Below, one piece after another: positions 1 through 15,100 of a DNA stretch of 64,000 nt. The notes below the pieces were generated by a model that searched no databases, was not told the DNA's origin, and saw nothing but the letters and a program-made list of their open reading frames with translations. Source of the DNA: Trichoplax sp. H2 (Eukaryota > Placozoa > Uniplacotomia > Trichoplacea); the NCBI GenBank assembly GCA_003344405.1, contig NOWV01000070.1, forward strand, positions 299,481 to 363,480, read 5' to 3'. The translations under genes and the position numbers were made by a program. Each line of letters opens with the position of its first letter. Within the stretch, counting starts at the first letter, position 1.

Positions 1-38
1 AATAAGAGCTAGAAAGTATATCCTCATAATTTTTCTAC

Positions 39-158
39 CACATGCAATCTGTTGCGAGTTATCCTTGCATTTATATCCATTGTTGCATTTGTAATCATTT
101 TGCACACATTGGCCATCGTTACATTTAAAATCATTACTCCAACATGCCGTTACGTTAG
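39..158 (-). CDS. LDLa module exon, last module seen
   Basis: A 120-nt exon, phase 1-1. [28 protein letters not shown]: the DE pair of the calcium box is QQ. It ends in a donor at 38, so the gene continues left of the window. Confidence 0.85.
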
Positions 159-3100
159 CTATTTAAGTTCATGTCCAATTTGGTCGAATAGATATAAAAA
201 GTAAATAAGCATGAAATATAATTAACAAAGTTTAAAAATATTATGATAACATATTACTGGTTACTGCTAATAAGTAATTACTTTTTTATACTATAAAATA
301 AAAACCATTTGCAGATTTAATGATCGATTATAAGAGAAGTACCGTACTATAGCATAGTATTTATTAGAAGTTTTAGTTATTAATTCTTCGAAGTGAGCCT
401 GATTTCAATCAAAGATGTAGTTACATTTAATTTATTTCAAACTTACGGCAAAAAATTTCATCAGAATGATCGAGACAATTATTAATGTTGTCGCATGTAC
501 TTGCAAGCTGAATACAGCTGCCATCGTAACATTGAAATTGATTTTCATTGCAAGTTGATAAATCTATTGAGGAATGGAGATATTAGTTAATACTCGAGCA
601 AACTAAGGTATATCGATTTCATTATTGTTTAAGAAAATGGATAGTAATTTATTATCTATTACTTGAATTATTTCTATAGAATAGGCTAAATCCTCCCCCT
701 TGATTAAAATGGTTTGTGACCACCAATTTCAGGTACAACACGTTGCCAACGAAAGTCATTTTCTCTGGACTTTGGCTACCGCAGTATCGCCTGGTTGTAT
801 CTAGTCTTTCATATTCAGTTGATATAGTTAAATAGTTTTGCTGGCAATCGTAACGACTATTAGGTAGGTAAAAACGATTAAATTGTAGTGTGATTTCCGA
901 TATATTTCCAGACGGTTGTATAGTATAGATGCACTGAGATTGATTGGATGGCAGTTGTGGGAACCTGTATGAACTAATTTTATCGGATTTAGCGTGGTAA
1001 ATTTCATCACATTTCGAAGCATTCCTTCCTATAAGGCAAAGGAGAGGATATAATATCAGTATATGGGTTTAAGTTACTCAAAACTTAGCTAAATTTATCA
1101 ACTAAGACGTAGTTATCATACCACAGAAACTCCAGTGAGAATTATCTTGGCAATAATGAGATGAATACTTGCAAACTTGGTGTTTATTTTCGCACTGGCC
1201 GTTACTGCATTGGAATTCTGATGGCCAGCACGATTGAACTAGTAATAAAAATCATGATAGAATAATGTTAGAATAGAATATATGCGTATAAGGAGATATT
1301 TAGGCGAAATGTTAAGAAACTTTAGAACACTGCTCAAGAACCTGTACGATGTTAGCTTACTCTCTACTGGTATAAAAGATGTATTTATATGATGAAACTA
1401 AAGCAGTATTTTATGGTAGCATATTCGATAGTGATAAACGAAAAATTGAAAGCAGCAATTTACCAGCATGGTACCGTTGGTAACTCAAATCTATTTAAAA
1501 ACTTATGTAATAAATAAATCTCGACGTGTAAAAGAATTTTTTGCTGTTGAAGAAAATCTAGGAAAGTTTCTGTGCTGAAATTCTACCACAATAACTTGGT
1601 AGACATTTAAGCAAATGATCACTCAAATGGGCATATTTCATATTTCATAACTATAGTAAAACCCTTACGTGCAGTCTTATTTCCGCATAGGTGTTCATCT
1701 GAATGATCAGAGCAAGCGAATTCACCGTTGCATCTTTCTGTTGCATCTACACATTCTCCATTTTGGCATTGAAAACTATCTTTAGGGCAAGGTGTATAGT
1801 CTAAAATAAAAATTTATTTATATCAATACGTACTTATAGCCTAAATATAATCGACACATCACGAATTCTAAAGCACACATTATGCATACCGTATTAAAAA
1901 TGAGAAAATAGTAAAAGATGAAGAGATATATCAGCTAATGTTGCACAATTTACTGATTTTCTCACAACTTACATGATAAAGATTGATAGAATGCCAAAAA
2001 TCCACCCCCGTTCTTAGGTAGTTCCAATAGACTTGCGGAACTGCTGATTCTCAATTGGATCAGTAACGATGATGAAGAAGAAATCATTACCGGAGGTATA
2101 GCCGAACCACAATATACACCTTGATAAATTCTTCGTGCGGCTAAGGTGTTACCGTCTCGAACAACGAGATAATCTTCTTTACAGTTTATAGATGGTCTCA
2201 GATAGAATCTTTTAAACGTTAAGACTACTCTGCTATTGGGATCCTTTAGCTGAATGTGATATAAGCATTCTGTCCCAATGTGATATCGCGATGGATAACC
2301 AAAGGACTGAATAATTCCATGATTGGAATTGTAATTGAAATTACAACCAGAGCTGTTTGTTACTGTTAATTGATTAAGAATTACTTTAAGTTAATAAAAT
2401 TATTTATTCTTAAATTAATAATTATATTTGCAATAGGTTAATAGTTTCAAAGAGCGAAATTATAATTTTAATTACCGCAATTATATTCGTCTGATTCATC
2501 GATGCAGTCGATAACGGAATTGCATCTATAGGTATCGGGAAAAGCTAACATAGGTAGACATAGGCCGTCGCTACATCTATATTCTCCTGGTATACACCCT
2601 ATGTTTTTATCTTAAATAATTAATTTGAGGAGAGGAAATACTTTAGTGGAATTGGAATCATAAAATAATGAAAAATCTGATGTGAAAAATTAGATAGCAT
2701 GATGACTATTGACGACATATAAATTTGTAATGATCGAGCAACAGTCTACTGCCATTACTGTTGGTTCGCCTAGTCTTATACTATAAATAATACAAGTGCG
2801 TCGTTTTATCCTCTTAGCCACCTTACGTACTACAATTAGCTAAAATTATTACAAAATTCATCAGATGAAATCATCTAAGATGCGAAAGGATCTTAAAAAA
2901 TTTGAGGGGATAATATATCGTAATGACTGAAGCAGATTTAGTAACTACCACAAGTAAGTAATAAATTCATGAAATTGTCGCACTGAGGCACTATTATTTA
3001 AAAAGATTCTACAAGTTTAATGCAGCGGTTTGTTAAACTTACCAAATTGCATTTGGTAGGTAATATTTACAACATATTGGTGATCAAATACTCCATAGGG

Positions 3101-6100
3101 ATTGTACTGAAAATTGAGCATAGCTATAGTTGCGTTAATTCCGTTTATTAGCCGTTGGAATGTATTCGAGGTATAAATGCCACATTGAGAGTTTGAGACT
3201 AGTCCGTCTTGAAAGTTCTTCAAACTGTCTAGTTGAATAGCTGCTTTAGAACAGACAACTTGATCTTGATTACCAATATTAACTCCTAAATGAAACATAT
3301 TGTAGGTAAAATGGATGCCAACACCTTGCCTGTGATTAATTATAAAGCAATATGTTGCCAGCTTATATGTAAGAGTTGATGGAATTGGAAGAATCATTGT
3401 TCTTTTTAATGCTGTCTCTGTAAAATCGCAATTACCGCTTTTAATACCTATAAAAATTTAGGTAAGTGAAATAATTGAATCAGAAACAGTATCGGAAAAT
3501 GTTTTAAGTTTACCCCAAAAAATAAATTTTATACCTAATTGAGTATTGGAATCGACAATGTACGCTCTAAATCCAAACTTTCTCGTGTTATTACCGACTT
3601 GAATCCCAGTCGCATTCCATTTGTAAAGCAGATATAACGTCGATCCAGGTGTAATTTCCATACTTGGCGATTTTTGACCGCAATATCGACCAAGTAAAGT
3701 GCCTTGAGAACTATCACCTACTCGAATTTCTAAATAATTTTCCGCACAATCCTTTGAATTTCTATCACCGATGTTGAAATTAATAAAAATTAACTTCAAA
3801 AAGCGATCACGACCTTGTAGTTGGTAAGTACAGAAATTATCGCTAGCTACGGTTTTAATAGAAGAATCAAATGTTGGTGATTGAAAGAAACTAGACGATG
3901 AATCGGATGTCACTTTTTGATGACAGCTAGAACCTAATGGAAATAAAATTAAAAGTGGTATAGGTTAGGAGTTTATTAGGTAGGAAAGAAGAATAAAAAT
4001 ATCTGATAATAGCGTTACCTAATGAATAGTGGACAGGGTGGGTACATAGACTATTACGTATCTCCATGTATCCAATATCTACGGTATTTAGACTAGTACC
4101 GTATCCTCCACTTGATATGATTAATTCAATCTATCGAAGAATGTTAATTATTATTTATAATTAATTAAACTGATGTGGAAATAAATTGGAATTTAATGTA
4201 CTTATCTAGGTATCACATAAGCATAGAAACTAGATTTATTAGTAATCCATAAAGCTTTAACCTGTACAACTTTCGTGAGAGCAATAGGAATAGTTTGAAC
4301 TCTCCACTGGTTATCTACAGGATGCGTAGATAGCCATACCAGGATTGGCTTACTGTCGTTGATGGTAGTATATTTTATTTGTAAATTAATACTTGACTCA
4401 ATTGGGAATTTATACCATAAGATCATGCATAAACCATTTGTAGTACTGGAGATATAAGGGCTCTTTAGTGAAATCGTTGTTGGCTTGTTGGCTAATTGGA
4501 ACCTGTATATACTTCTAAACTGGCCTGAACGATTATGAAGAAGCTGTGCTAAGTAGCTGGTATGGTATTAAGTAAAGGATATGATTTGATAAAATAATGT
4601 GCCGTATACGAGTAGTTTATAGAAGACTTTCAATTGTATATCTATGATGTCATATAATACTCAGATCTTTGAGACTACTAGAAATCTATTAATATTACGT
4701 TCTAATAGTAAGTTATCTTTCATTTATCGGTTGTAAACTGTTACCTATACACCAAATAAGTTGATATACTTATAGACTATCGCTAACTGATGCAAATGTT
4801 ATGCGATAAAGATAAATTAGCTGAAGTTTCATAACATACGATATAAATCGTAGCAACAGATGCTACCAGTACCTGATCCTTTCGTTATCCAATAATTTTT
4901 TGCAGACTCAGTATGCCAGTAGCTAATGTTACGGTCTGGATTAAATTGTGTAACTTGGCCTAATGCTGAAGCTAGCACATGAATAACAATTATTATACAG
5001 CAGATAAGCTCGATCTAAAGAATTGATTACTATTACAGGAACATATCATCGAAGATAAAATTTACCGATTATTTTCCCAACAGTTATCCAAGATACATTG
5101 ACTGAAAGAGCCAGCGAAGATTTTTGCAATAGTGTTGATGATTTAGTTATATATTGCATGTCAACTTGATTGCTAGATGCTTCTAGAGAGAAAGGCATCA
5201 GTGACAGATCAATTGTGCTAAGTGTTGGCGAAAAGGCTTTAATAGCGTCTTTAATATCTATTTTATGAGACTTTAAATCGGTTAATTCACTGCTGTTGAG
5301 CAGTGCAAGGCCATCAATTTGGATATTCAAGGCAATAACTCCATCATCCTGGTTTCGAATACTGTAAGTGCAATTCTTAGTTAAGTCAATCTCCAGCGAA
5401 CCTTTGGATGTTGTATAAACTCTCGAACAGCTAGCTTGCCGATCTGAAAAAGAAATTGACCGTCGTTTATAATTACATCGAAGTAATCATGATAAGAATT
5501 AGATCAATAACAAACTACGAGAAGGTTTTCCAAATATCGTAATTTTAACGATTCTAGCGTTAAGATAGCTTCAGTAAGAAGTAATAACTATTGCGATTCA
5601 ATAAGTCACAGCTATTTCGAATATTTAAAAGTAATGATACGATACGTTCATATAGGCGAAATTAAACATTTAGCAAATGGAAGAGTTCTAGGCTGGTGCG
5701 ATTAGCTATGTATCATGGTGTAATACTTTCAATGCTACTATGCTTAAGGTTAATGTTTTATGAAATTTCAGATAGTCTTTGACAAAATTGTTTAATACTT
5801 ACTAAATCTACTGGCCACGGCCTTAAATCCCTTCTCTACTTTTGAATACCGAAGCCGGTTAGAATGAAATTTAACCCATAACCAATTTGATGTAGCCACC
5901 ATGACAATTTTGACATCTTTACATAATTTTCCAATTAATTCTGAGGTGGATAAGGCTCCATCTCTTACTTCTAGGTAATCGTTGTCTTCCGTACAATCGT
6001 CATCTAGTGGTAGGTGAAAATGATCAAACTTCAAGTCTTGTATATCAATTTGAATGCGGTGCCCGGGATCGATAGTTAATTTGTAAGTAAAATCACTTAT

Positions 6101-9100
6101 GAGCGGATATGGCAATGGATAATTTGGTGATGTAAATTCTATAACGTCAGTGACCTTTTTTAGACGGATAATTTGTTCTTTTTGCTGCGGCTGAGCTGTA
6201 ATTTGAAATAAATAATTGCAAATCCACTTAATTTATCTTTATACAAGATGATTCAGATTGTAAATATCTATCGATCGATTACTTTTTAAATATTATTAAT
6301 TTAACGAGAGTACATAAAAGTAAAGCTAAATGAATTTTAATAACAAAACTACCATGTAAAATAAAAATAAAAATTAAATATTTTACCTAAAAAATTTTCC
6401 AAGTGAAACTTGTATTTTACTTCGATATTTTTTTCGTAAAATGAATTAAGAATTTGCATCGGAGTCTTGGTATTTATAGCTATTATTTGATCCGGATAGT
6501 CATTCGGACATAAATTTATTCGTGTATTAGTATCAATTTTCATTTGCAAATAATTGATCGCGCATTGGATTAATGGTCGATTAGTTGTATAGTCCACAAG
6601 TTTGAGTCTTATATAAAAGCTATTGATTTGTTTTGGAATGGAGAGAAGGGTTGTACACTGCATTGTATAAGGCGAAAAAAATGGATACCAGGGTGATTGA
6701 AAATATATCTGCCCATTGCTATCGTATACTTTAGCTTGCATATTAGCTTGTTTTGGACAATCTAAGTTTTCAATAATAAAAATTAACAACATAACTAACA
6801 TTAGAGAGCTGGAAAGTGGGAATATATGATAATCAAGAAATATCGTGGAGATATACTAAAAGTACGGTAGAGGCTATCTTGGATTTATATCTTTAACTGA
6901 GCTAACCAATTTTTTTCATTCGGATTACAGCGCATAATAGAACAGCTAAAGAAATTTTAATTTTCATAGCTATATACTTTACCTGTGTTATTAAGATTAC
7001 AGTTTAGACACACTATAATATCATCGATTGCTAAAGAATCTGTCGGTTTTTCTTGCCAGACTCTAATATTTAGCTAAGTGAAATAAAATTGGAATGAATA
7101 GTCTGGTTAGTGATATTTTATTATCTAAAATCTCGTAATGGTCATAACATTAACGTCAATTTACATTTGGATGCCATTGCTACTAACTTTCTGATAAATA
7201 CATGCAGACAATATTATAAACTCTGCATTCTACGCAATACCATATACATACTATAAAATGAACTTACATTTATACCGGCTATTCCTTTGCTTAACTTGGG
7301 TATATTCAGTATAGGAAATTGAACGAATGACCAATCAGCAATTAATTTAAATTGCAAGCAATACTTTGTAGAATTGACTGGTTGTGTAACGCCTAGTATT
7401 GAATAGGTAAGGCATATTCTGATCGGGAAATTTGATCCATGAAAGAGCCAGAAGCCGACATGAACTTGGCTAGAGCCTGGAATGGTGACAGTGGTAGAAA
7501 TAGAGGCATTGCTTGCAGGCGTAAATTGATTGAGCGGATTTAGAACCAAATAATGCCCTAAGTATTAAAAATTTAATTTCATATTTCTGTATTTTGCCTA
7601 TGTATTTAATATCATTACATAGATTATTACGTGGAAATTACCTTGACCATCTCGGCCCTTTGTATGATCACGATTTAATAATCCAATCTCAGCAGCACCA
7701 ATAACTTTGTCAAAGGCATTCTTCGCAGAGAGAATTCGCCACCAACGATGACCATCTATGTTATCAACCTGCCACAGACATGGTATTTCAAATGAACATC
7801 TATATTTTGAGCCCGACCAAAATTCTTCTGATTCTAGGATTATTATTACCATAGAAACGTAAAGAAATTAAAGACTTAGTAGGACTTTATGTAAGAAGAT
7901 AGTTGTTAAATCGTTTGACTATGTATGCCAAGACTAGATCCTAACATTACGATAGGCTATGAAAAGAAATTCATATACACATGGTATACTAGTATAATAT
8001 CAGATTGTACAAATTAAACAGAACTTACTAATATACGAAATCTTTAAACTAAAAAGCTTCTTTCTCTTATGAATTGCCTGATAAGCAACGCTTCCAAAGG
8101 ATATTTGAAAGCTTAAGCCGCTGTTAGTTGTTGACAAAGACTTGGGCAATTCTTGGTTTAGTAAGCAATAATGATCAGGATATGCCGTTATTAGCTTATC
8201 ATTTCCGTCATGTATGGTTATAGTCGAAGAACACGCCAAAACGTTCGATGAAAATTCAGGATCAACAGTCAGCTGTGCCTGTAAGGTTCCACTGTCTTCG
8301 GGTTGTCTAAGAATTGTAAAGCGGCATTGACTATTAAAAAAGGTTGGAGTAATTGGATTCCATCCTACTGTATCTGACTGCGAACCAAAGTTAGCTAGTT
8401 GATTGCTGACATTGCAAATTCCTATAAGATTAATGAGGATACGAGTCAGTGATGACTATAAAATACCCGAGAAAATTTATTCTATAATACTCATAAAGGC
8501 ATTACCAGCTGTTCCCTTCTGCAGATCTGGTTGTTGGACAGAGATTGCAGTAGCTTTAAATCCTGGATAAGTTGAAGGTTTCTTACGTTTTTGAGTGACA
8601 AAAATCACCTGCAATCGATCTCCTCTGGACGCAATAGACGTAATTAAATTAGGTTGACATAAATGCGCTAAACTTTGACGATGATCACGTATTTCAACGT
8701 AATCGTAGCATTGTTCAGGATTACCCACAGGCAGAGGTAGAGAAATGGTCGAGAAACTCATATATATATGATTTAATGAGGATGTTGTTTGTAGAGAATA
8801 GACATAAATTCCGTCAGACGGATACCCATTTGGAAAATTCGGTGATTCAAAGGTAGTGCTTTTCTTGACGTGGATGGGTGTAAATTGTGTTATTTCTAAT
8901 GTAAAAGCATAGTACACAGATAATAGTTAATGTTTGATATTAAGTCATAGAGAAGAGCTAAGGTACTACTTAGGATTTCTGTAAATTCGCTGTCGTTTCG
9001 ATGACATGATTTATTATGTTAACATAGCACGTATTTAGGATGCAATAAAATGTTTCTGGCGAACTAAAGGACGGCCTAATTTCTGTTACTATTCTGCGCT

Positions 9101-12100
9101 ATACTTATCATTAGAAATGTTGTAAATGATATTTGTTACTATTAGCAATACGCATACTTAGCCAAATAAAATTGTAATCATTTACTATAATTGTTAGGAG
9201 AAAAATAAATATCTAAATGAAGAATATTTCGAAGGTGTTTTTATTACCTATTGCTAATAGATTTAGTGAGATTGCTATTAGATTTATCAATAGTACTAAT
9301 ACCAACGGTAGAATGTTACCTTTGTAGCTGATGGTAATAGTTTCACCAAATTTAAGTTCTTTCATGTTAACAGATATGAAAAATCTTGAAGAAATGGAAA
9401 TTACGCTAGCTGAATGTGGTAATTGACTTGCTAAATCTAATCGATGGGTGGTGTTGGTCAAATTTAAATACTGATTTAAATTAACATTCGTTTTACTGAT
9501 AGTGGTTGTAATTCGAAAATAAACTTGAGTGGCAGACTTTAGCTGAATTTGGAACCAGCATGGTCTTTTATACTGTATACCAGCAGGGAAACGAGGAGTC
9601 GTTAGGGTTTCCTCTAATGAGGACCAAGTTGAATTGCATCGATCTAGTTCGAGTTTATGCAGGCAAATTTTAATAAGTTATATATGGTCAAGTTTTGGTT
9701 AGAATAATGCAATCATAGTTTTTACTAACTCTAATAGATAAAACTGCATATATAATATACAGGCTTTTAGAGCATAATATTACCTTCGTAGCTTGAATAT
9801 TGCAGCTGAAATCGAATTTGATTTTTTAATAGGATGCTACTTGGCACTAATTCTAACTTGATGATATTCTCTGGTGAAATAATCGTCATATTAGGCGTTT
9901 TCTGGCAGAAATGAAATGCTGGTACACGATCTGTAGTCGAACTGAAGTATATATTCAAGGCATGAACGCAGCCAATTCCTTCAAGATACCGTGATGGATG
10001 ATCTTGAGCAGAGAGAGCAATGAAAGGTATTTGGTTTGCTGTACTCGCAGTCTGGATGGAATAAGTATATGTCCGTATGGGTTGATAATTTTTAGGATAA
10101 TATAACGTTGAGAGCAAATTAGCATCAGGCTGGATTACAGTATTGATGAGCTTGCCTTGTGAACTCGCTAAATTAACATAAAAGGATAATGATGATTTAA
10201 GATCAGAAATACTGGAGGTAGAAAGGTATAAACAGAGATGGAAATTTTAGTCATGACAACGAGCAATTAAGAAATTTTATGACAATTATACTATAAAGGT
10301 GATTAAATCATTATGCTAAAATAGTGATAGATCGGAAAGTAGGGAGTAAATGCATAGTTAAGAATTTACTCAGTCACATGATTTTATTGCTTTACTAACT
10401 AAAGAAGGTATAGGAATATTTAAATAAAACATATGCACATAGATATCGGGTCCGTTAAATTTGACACAGTACCTAGTTTTGTATTCGCAATGCAGTGGCC
10501 ACTAAATCCAATGGATGCTCGATTATCATGAATGGATTTTACAATAAGTCGTACAGTAGTGATATCGCTATTATTGACAATGATCTTATCAATTTGTGGT
10601 GAGTTATGGTATAATTTTGCAATTAAAACTGTTTTGGATTGGCGTTGGCTAGTAATTTCTAAATAATTAGCATATTTCCTATTCAAATATATCTGATTTG
10701 ATTGATTCTCTACAGTTGAGAGGGTAAGACTGTCGAAGAAAAGTTCTGAAAATGCTGTTTTGCTTTTCGATTTAATAGTTACGACATATTCCGAATTTGA
10801 TCCGTTGGCAAGTAGCTGTATTGATTGACCGACACAAGAATTATCAACTTCCGTTGGTGCTACGTAAAAGGACGTAGTAATTTATGTTATTATGGTGAAA
10901 ACTGCTAATAAGTAAAATATTTTGAAAGATCACATTAATTACCTAATATTGGTGATGATTTGAAGCTTGATTGTAAATGAAACGAACGGTCTGTATTAGA
11001 CGGATTCCACTTTCTTACTACAACTACGGTCATGATACTCATTGATGATGCGATGGTATAATTAAGTCCTTGATCATCAATTTGCTGGCATATTCTAATT
11101 ATTAGATTATCCAGTGTAGCTTCTTTGCCATCAAAGATCTCAATGTAATCGTCGCTTGTAGCGCACTGGCCGCTAGATCGGGATGAAAGAAATTTATTTA
11201 TGGATAAAACGATAGTTTCGTTAGACTTTGTGGCCATAAGCTGGTATATACAACTCCTATTTGTTGGTATTGACGTATCTATACTTGAGATGTTTATATT
11301 CCCTTGGCCGGATAATGTTTTGTGGCACGTTTCAACTGCAAAATTATGTACATCAAGAACATTCATTATGTTAATCTGATGCCAGATCTCTTCATCAAGA
11401 GCTATAAAATATGTTTAGATGAGATTTGATATGATTGATGAAATATATGACCAGTACGTAAATATTGCATACTTACCGTAATAATATTTCGCTGTAAATC
11501 CAACTCCAGTATATAAGCCATTACTGTGAAATCTTACATTTAGACTAGAATTTGATTGGAAAGGTATTCCGACAGCGGTGGAACTACAAATAGGACCGGC
11601 TACGTAGTCCACTTGATTTTGATAAAGATAAATTCTATCACCTAAGCAGCTCGCATCACTAATATCGAGCTCAATCAAATCAAATTTTAAAATAATTGTC
11701 TTATTTGGACGGGCTGGAAAGTGATAGATACAATTCAAATTAACACTGTAGTTATGTGGATAATTTGGGCTAGTTATGATACCAGAATCATCGATGATTG
11801 TTCTGTTGCAGACGAGCTCTAAGGACATAAATAGACAAAGGAAATGGGATTTGAAATTATTATAATTTTTATTATTAGTGCTGACCAGTTCGCAAATTAT
11901 TTAACAGGCGATATGGTACCGTGATCCTAATTGGTAGTTATATCTAATATTGATCGTCTATTAAAAATTTCTACCTTTTTTGCAGATATAGCCTAATCGA
12001 TCAGTAAAATTTTTAGCTCTCCATTTTCCATTTTCTAATGTAATTGGTCCAGAAACTTGAGATTCGTTCTCTTTTGCCCAATTTGTATAATTAACGTTAT

Positions 12101-15100
12101 TTACATTATCAGGAAACCAGCGGAATCCTGGGTAATCGTTTCGATCTAAACTAAAACTACTTATATGAATACCCAACCAGATTGGTCGAAACAGTATTGA
12201 TGCCAAATATTGGTTTTCTTCTTGATTTTTAATTGATACTAGATGTGCTTGATATTGAAGACATTGCTCTTCAGCTGTAGCATAACTTTGCTGATAGTAA
12301 ATAAACATGAAGTTATACAAGTTACTGCCAAATAGACTCCATGCTGATCCTATAATACAATCCAAAAACAACAAATGATGCAAAATTTCTATTGAAAAAT
12401 GTTAGAAATAAATTTTCGTGGGCAGTATTTACCTGCTTTATATTTAATGTTCACGACGAAGTGATACCGATTGCGAATATAGATTGTTAGATAAGTTATA
12501 GGCCCTATGTTGATAAATCGGTTGTGCAGTTTAAAATCGCAAATTGAATAGGTTTTAGCAATGGTCGGTAGGAATAGATCGATGGTATTTTGACATTTCC
12601 TGCCAATTTGATCGAAATCAACAGATTTAAATTCTAATTCTGTTGTATGATGTACTGGCAATGTTATTTTTATGTTGTACTGCCAACAATGGCTCGGATA
12701 ACTTTGATTACCACGAATTTGAATAGAACCTGATGACTGATTAAAGACTAGATTGCAATTGGATGTCGAACCTGTAGAGAAATTGGAGAACGTAAAATTT
12801 ATTATATGTATAAAGGGTTTCAAACTTTAAACGCAATATAGATAATGATGAATACTGTGCTTTTTCTGTATTAATAGTGAAAGCTACTACATAGGAGCTA
12901 ATCTTTATTATTAATTTTTCAGTAATTTTATATTGCCTTGCTATATTACAAACTAAATTAGTGATTGTTAGTAATTGCGTTGCATTTCAGTTTTGGAAAC
13001 TGGAAAAGCAGCTGCTCTACTATTTTTCTTCCCATTTAAGGTGACTATATGATACTAAGCAAGTATTTTATAAGTATTCGTTGAATTATAGTGATCTTCT
13101 AAAAGTCACTTATTTCATCTATTCAATGTAACCTTATGCGATATCGGTATTTAAGCTTATGAATGGAATTTATTTATAAAATTTACATTAATTACATATC
13201 TTGGTCTACTGTTTTTTACACTAAAAAATAACTTTATTAACCAGGTTCATCTTACAATTGCCTACAGAGATAATAACTCAAAGACGAGGCAGTTAATTTC
13301 TATTTTGGTGTTGTAAGATTTTGAAGCAATGTAGTGATAATAACTGTCGATGCAACTCATATTGTAAATAGTTGTTATTGCGATGATCGTTACGGTACTT
13401 GTATGGTTCGTATAAGCATTTCGTATACCAGCGGTACTTTAAGATCTAATTTTATGAAATTAATTTTTTATGCCTGTATTATCTGAAATAGTTATCAAGC
13501 TAGTAATGATGACTAAATTGAAAGTGTGATTATGTAAGTACTCTAGCATTGTATGAGATATAGCAATCTTTACCGCAATTCAATTCATCACTCCAGTCTG
13601 GACAGTCATATTTGCCATCGCAAACTTTGTTAGATTGTATACATTGTCCATAACTACAATTAAAATGTTGAGAAGGACATGTCGTAGCTGCAGAATTGAC
13701 AAATTAGATATAAATTAGTTAATTATACACTTCGATAATGGAAGCATACCAATAAAATTGTGTCCTTAATGGTAACATACCTTGTTCTATGGCTTTGTAT
13801 TTCAAGCTAAATCCATAGTATTTCGATTGTTGTCGATAGGTTGCATTAGTAAGTAATGTCAGTTCGACAACGTTGCCACACGAAATATAAGGTGATGGAA
13901 TAGATTTACCACAATATCTTCTCATATTTACTGTTTTGCTTGTTGAGCATTTTACATCTTTAATAAGTAAGCTTTCACATCCACATGCGTCACAAGATGC
14001 AATCTCGATGTCTTCAAATGTAATAATAATGAAATATTTAGGATCAACAGAAATAGTATAACGACATGTATTCCTATTTTGATATGTTTTTGGATAACCA
14101 ATCGATCTGATACTGCCTGATGTTGCAGTAAAATATTTATTGCAGCTTTTGGGATTAACTAAAAATAGGAATAAGATTGAGAAAATATTATCTAGACCAT
14201 TTTTGATATTCGATCGAGTTAGGATCATGCGACATATATATTTTTCATCTTAATTTCTTGCTATACTGATAGAAATGTCAGCTACATTTATATACTAGTA
14301 AATTAGCACACGCGGTTAATACGAAAAAGAAATCTTACAGTTTGTGCTAAAAAAGCTTATTATTACCGCAATTTAATCCGTTACTATCCATACAATCGTG
14401 GATATTTTGACATTGTTTCTGTTTATCAACACAACGATGAAAATGGCAGCTAAAATTGCCATAAGAACATGTTTTCAGTCCTGAAAATAAATATGTAAAA
14501 TATTATTAATGTATAGTATCAATATTTATTAATAAACAGCTTTATTACTATAATTTCTTTTCCGTTTCAAACATGAATTAATATAATCTACAATATACCG
14601 CAATATTGTTCGTCGTCACCGTCAAAGCAATCCTGATAACCATCGCAGACGCTTTTTATATTGATGCACTGTCCATTGGAACATGCTGCTTCCGATTGAC
14701 TGCTGCATTGTCGATATGCTACGATTAATTAATAGAAACCAAAATGAAGAGAATATGGTATGTGAAATCTTTTATCTTACAAGAAGCTTATTAATTTTAT
14801 TAAAAAAAGTTTAATTTGGGCCCTATAGTGATTACAAATTTAAATTTCGATAATTAATTGATTTTGCCGTGGTCATACTAAATAATTGTTCGAAATTATT
14901 AGTAAGCACATTTTTTAAGGTTTAAAAGTAAAACAGTCTTTCTGCTATACCGAAAACGATCTCAGAAATTAAATAGCTAAATATGCGAAATATCATTTTG
15001 TACTAAAAATTACTATGATCCAGTAAGTAGCTAACATTAATCAAAAGTTTTCTGTGCACTCTGTATGTTATGCTCTATACACTCTAAGATGGCAATTCAA

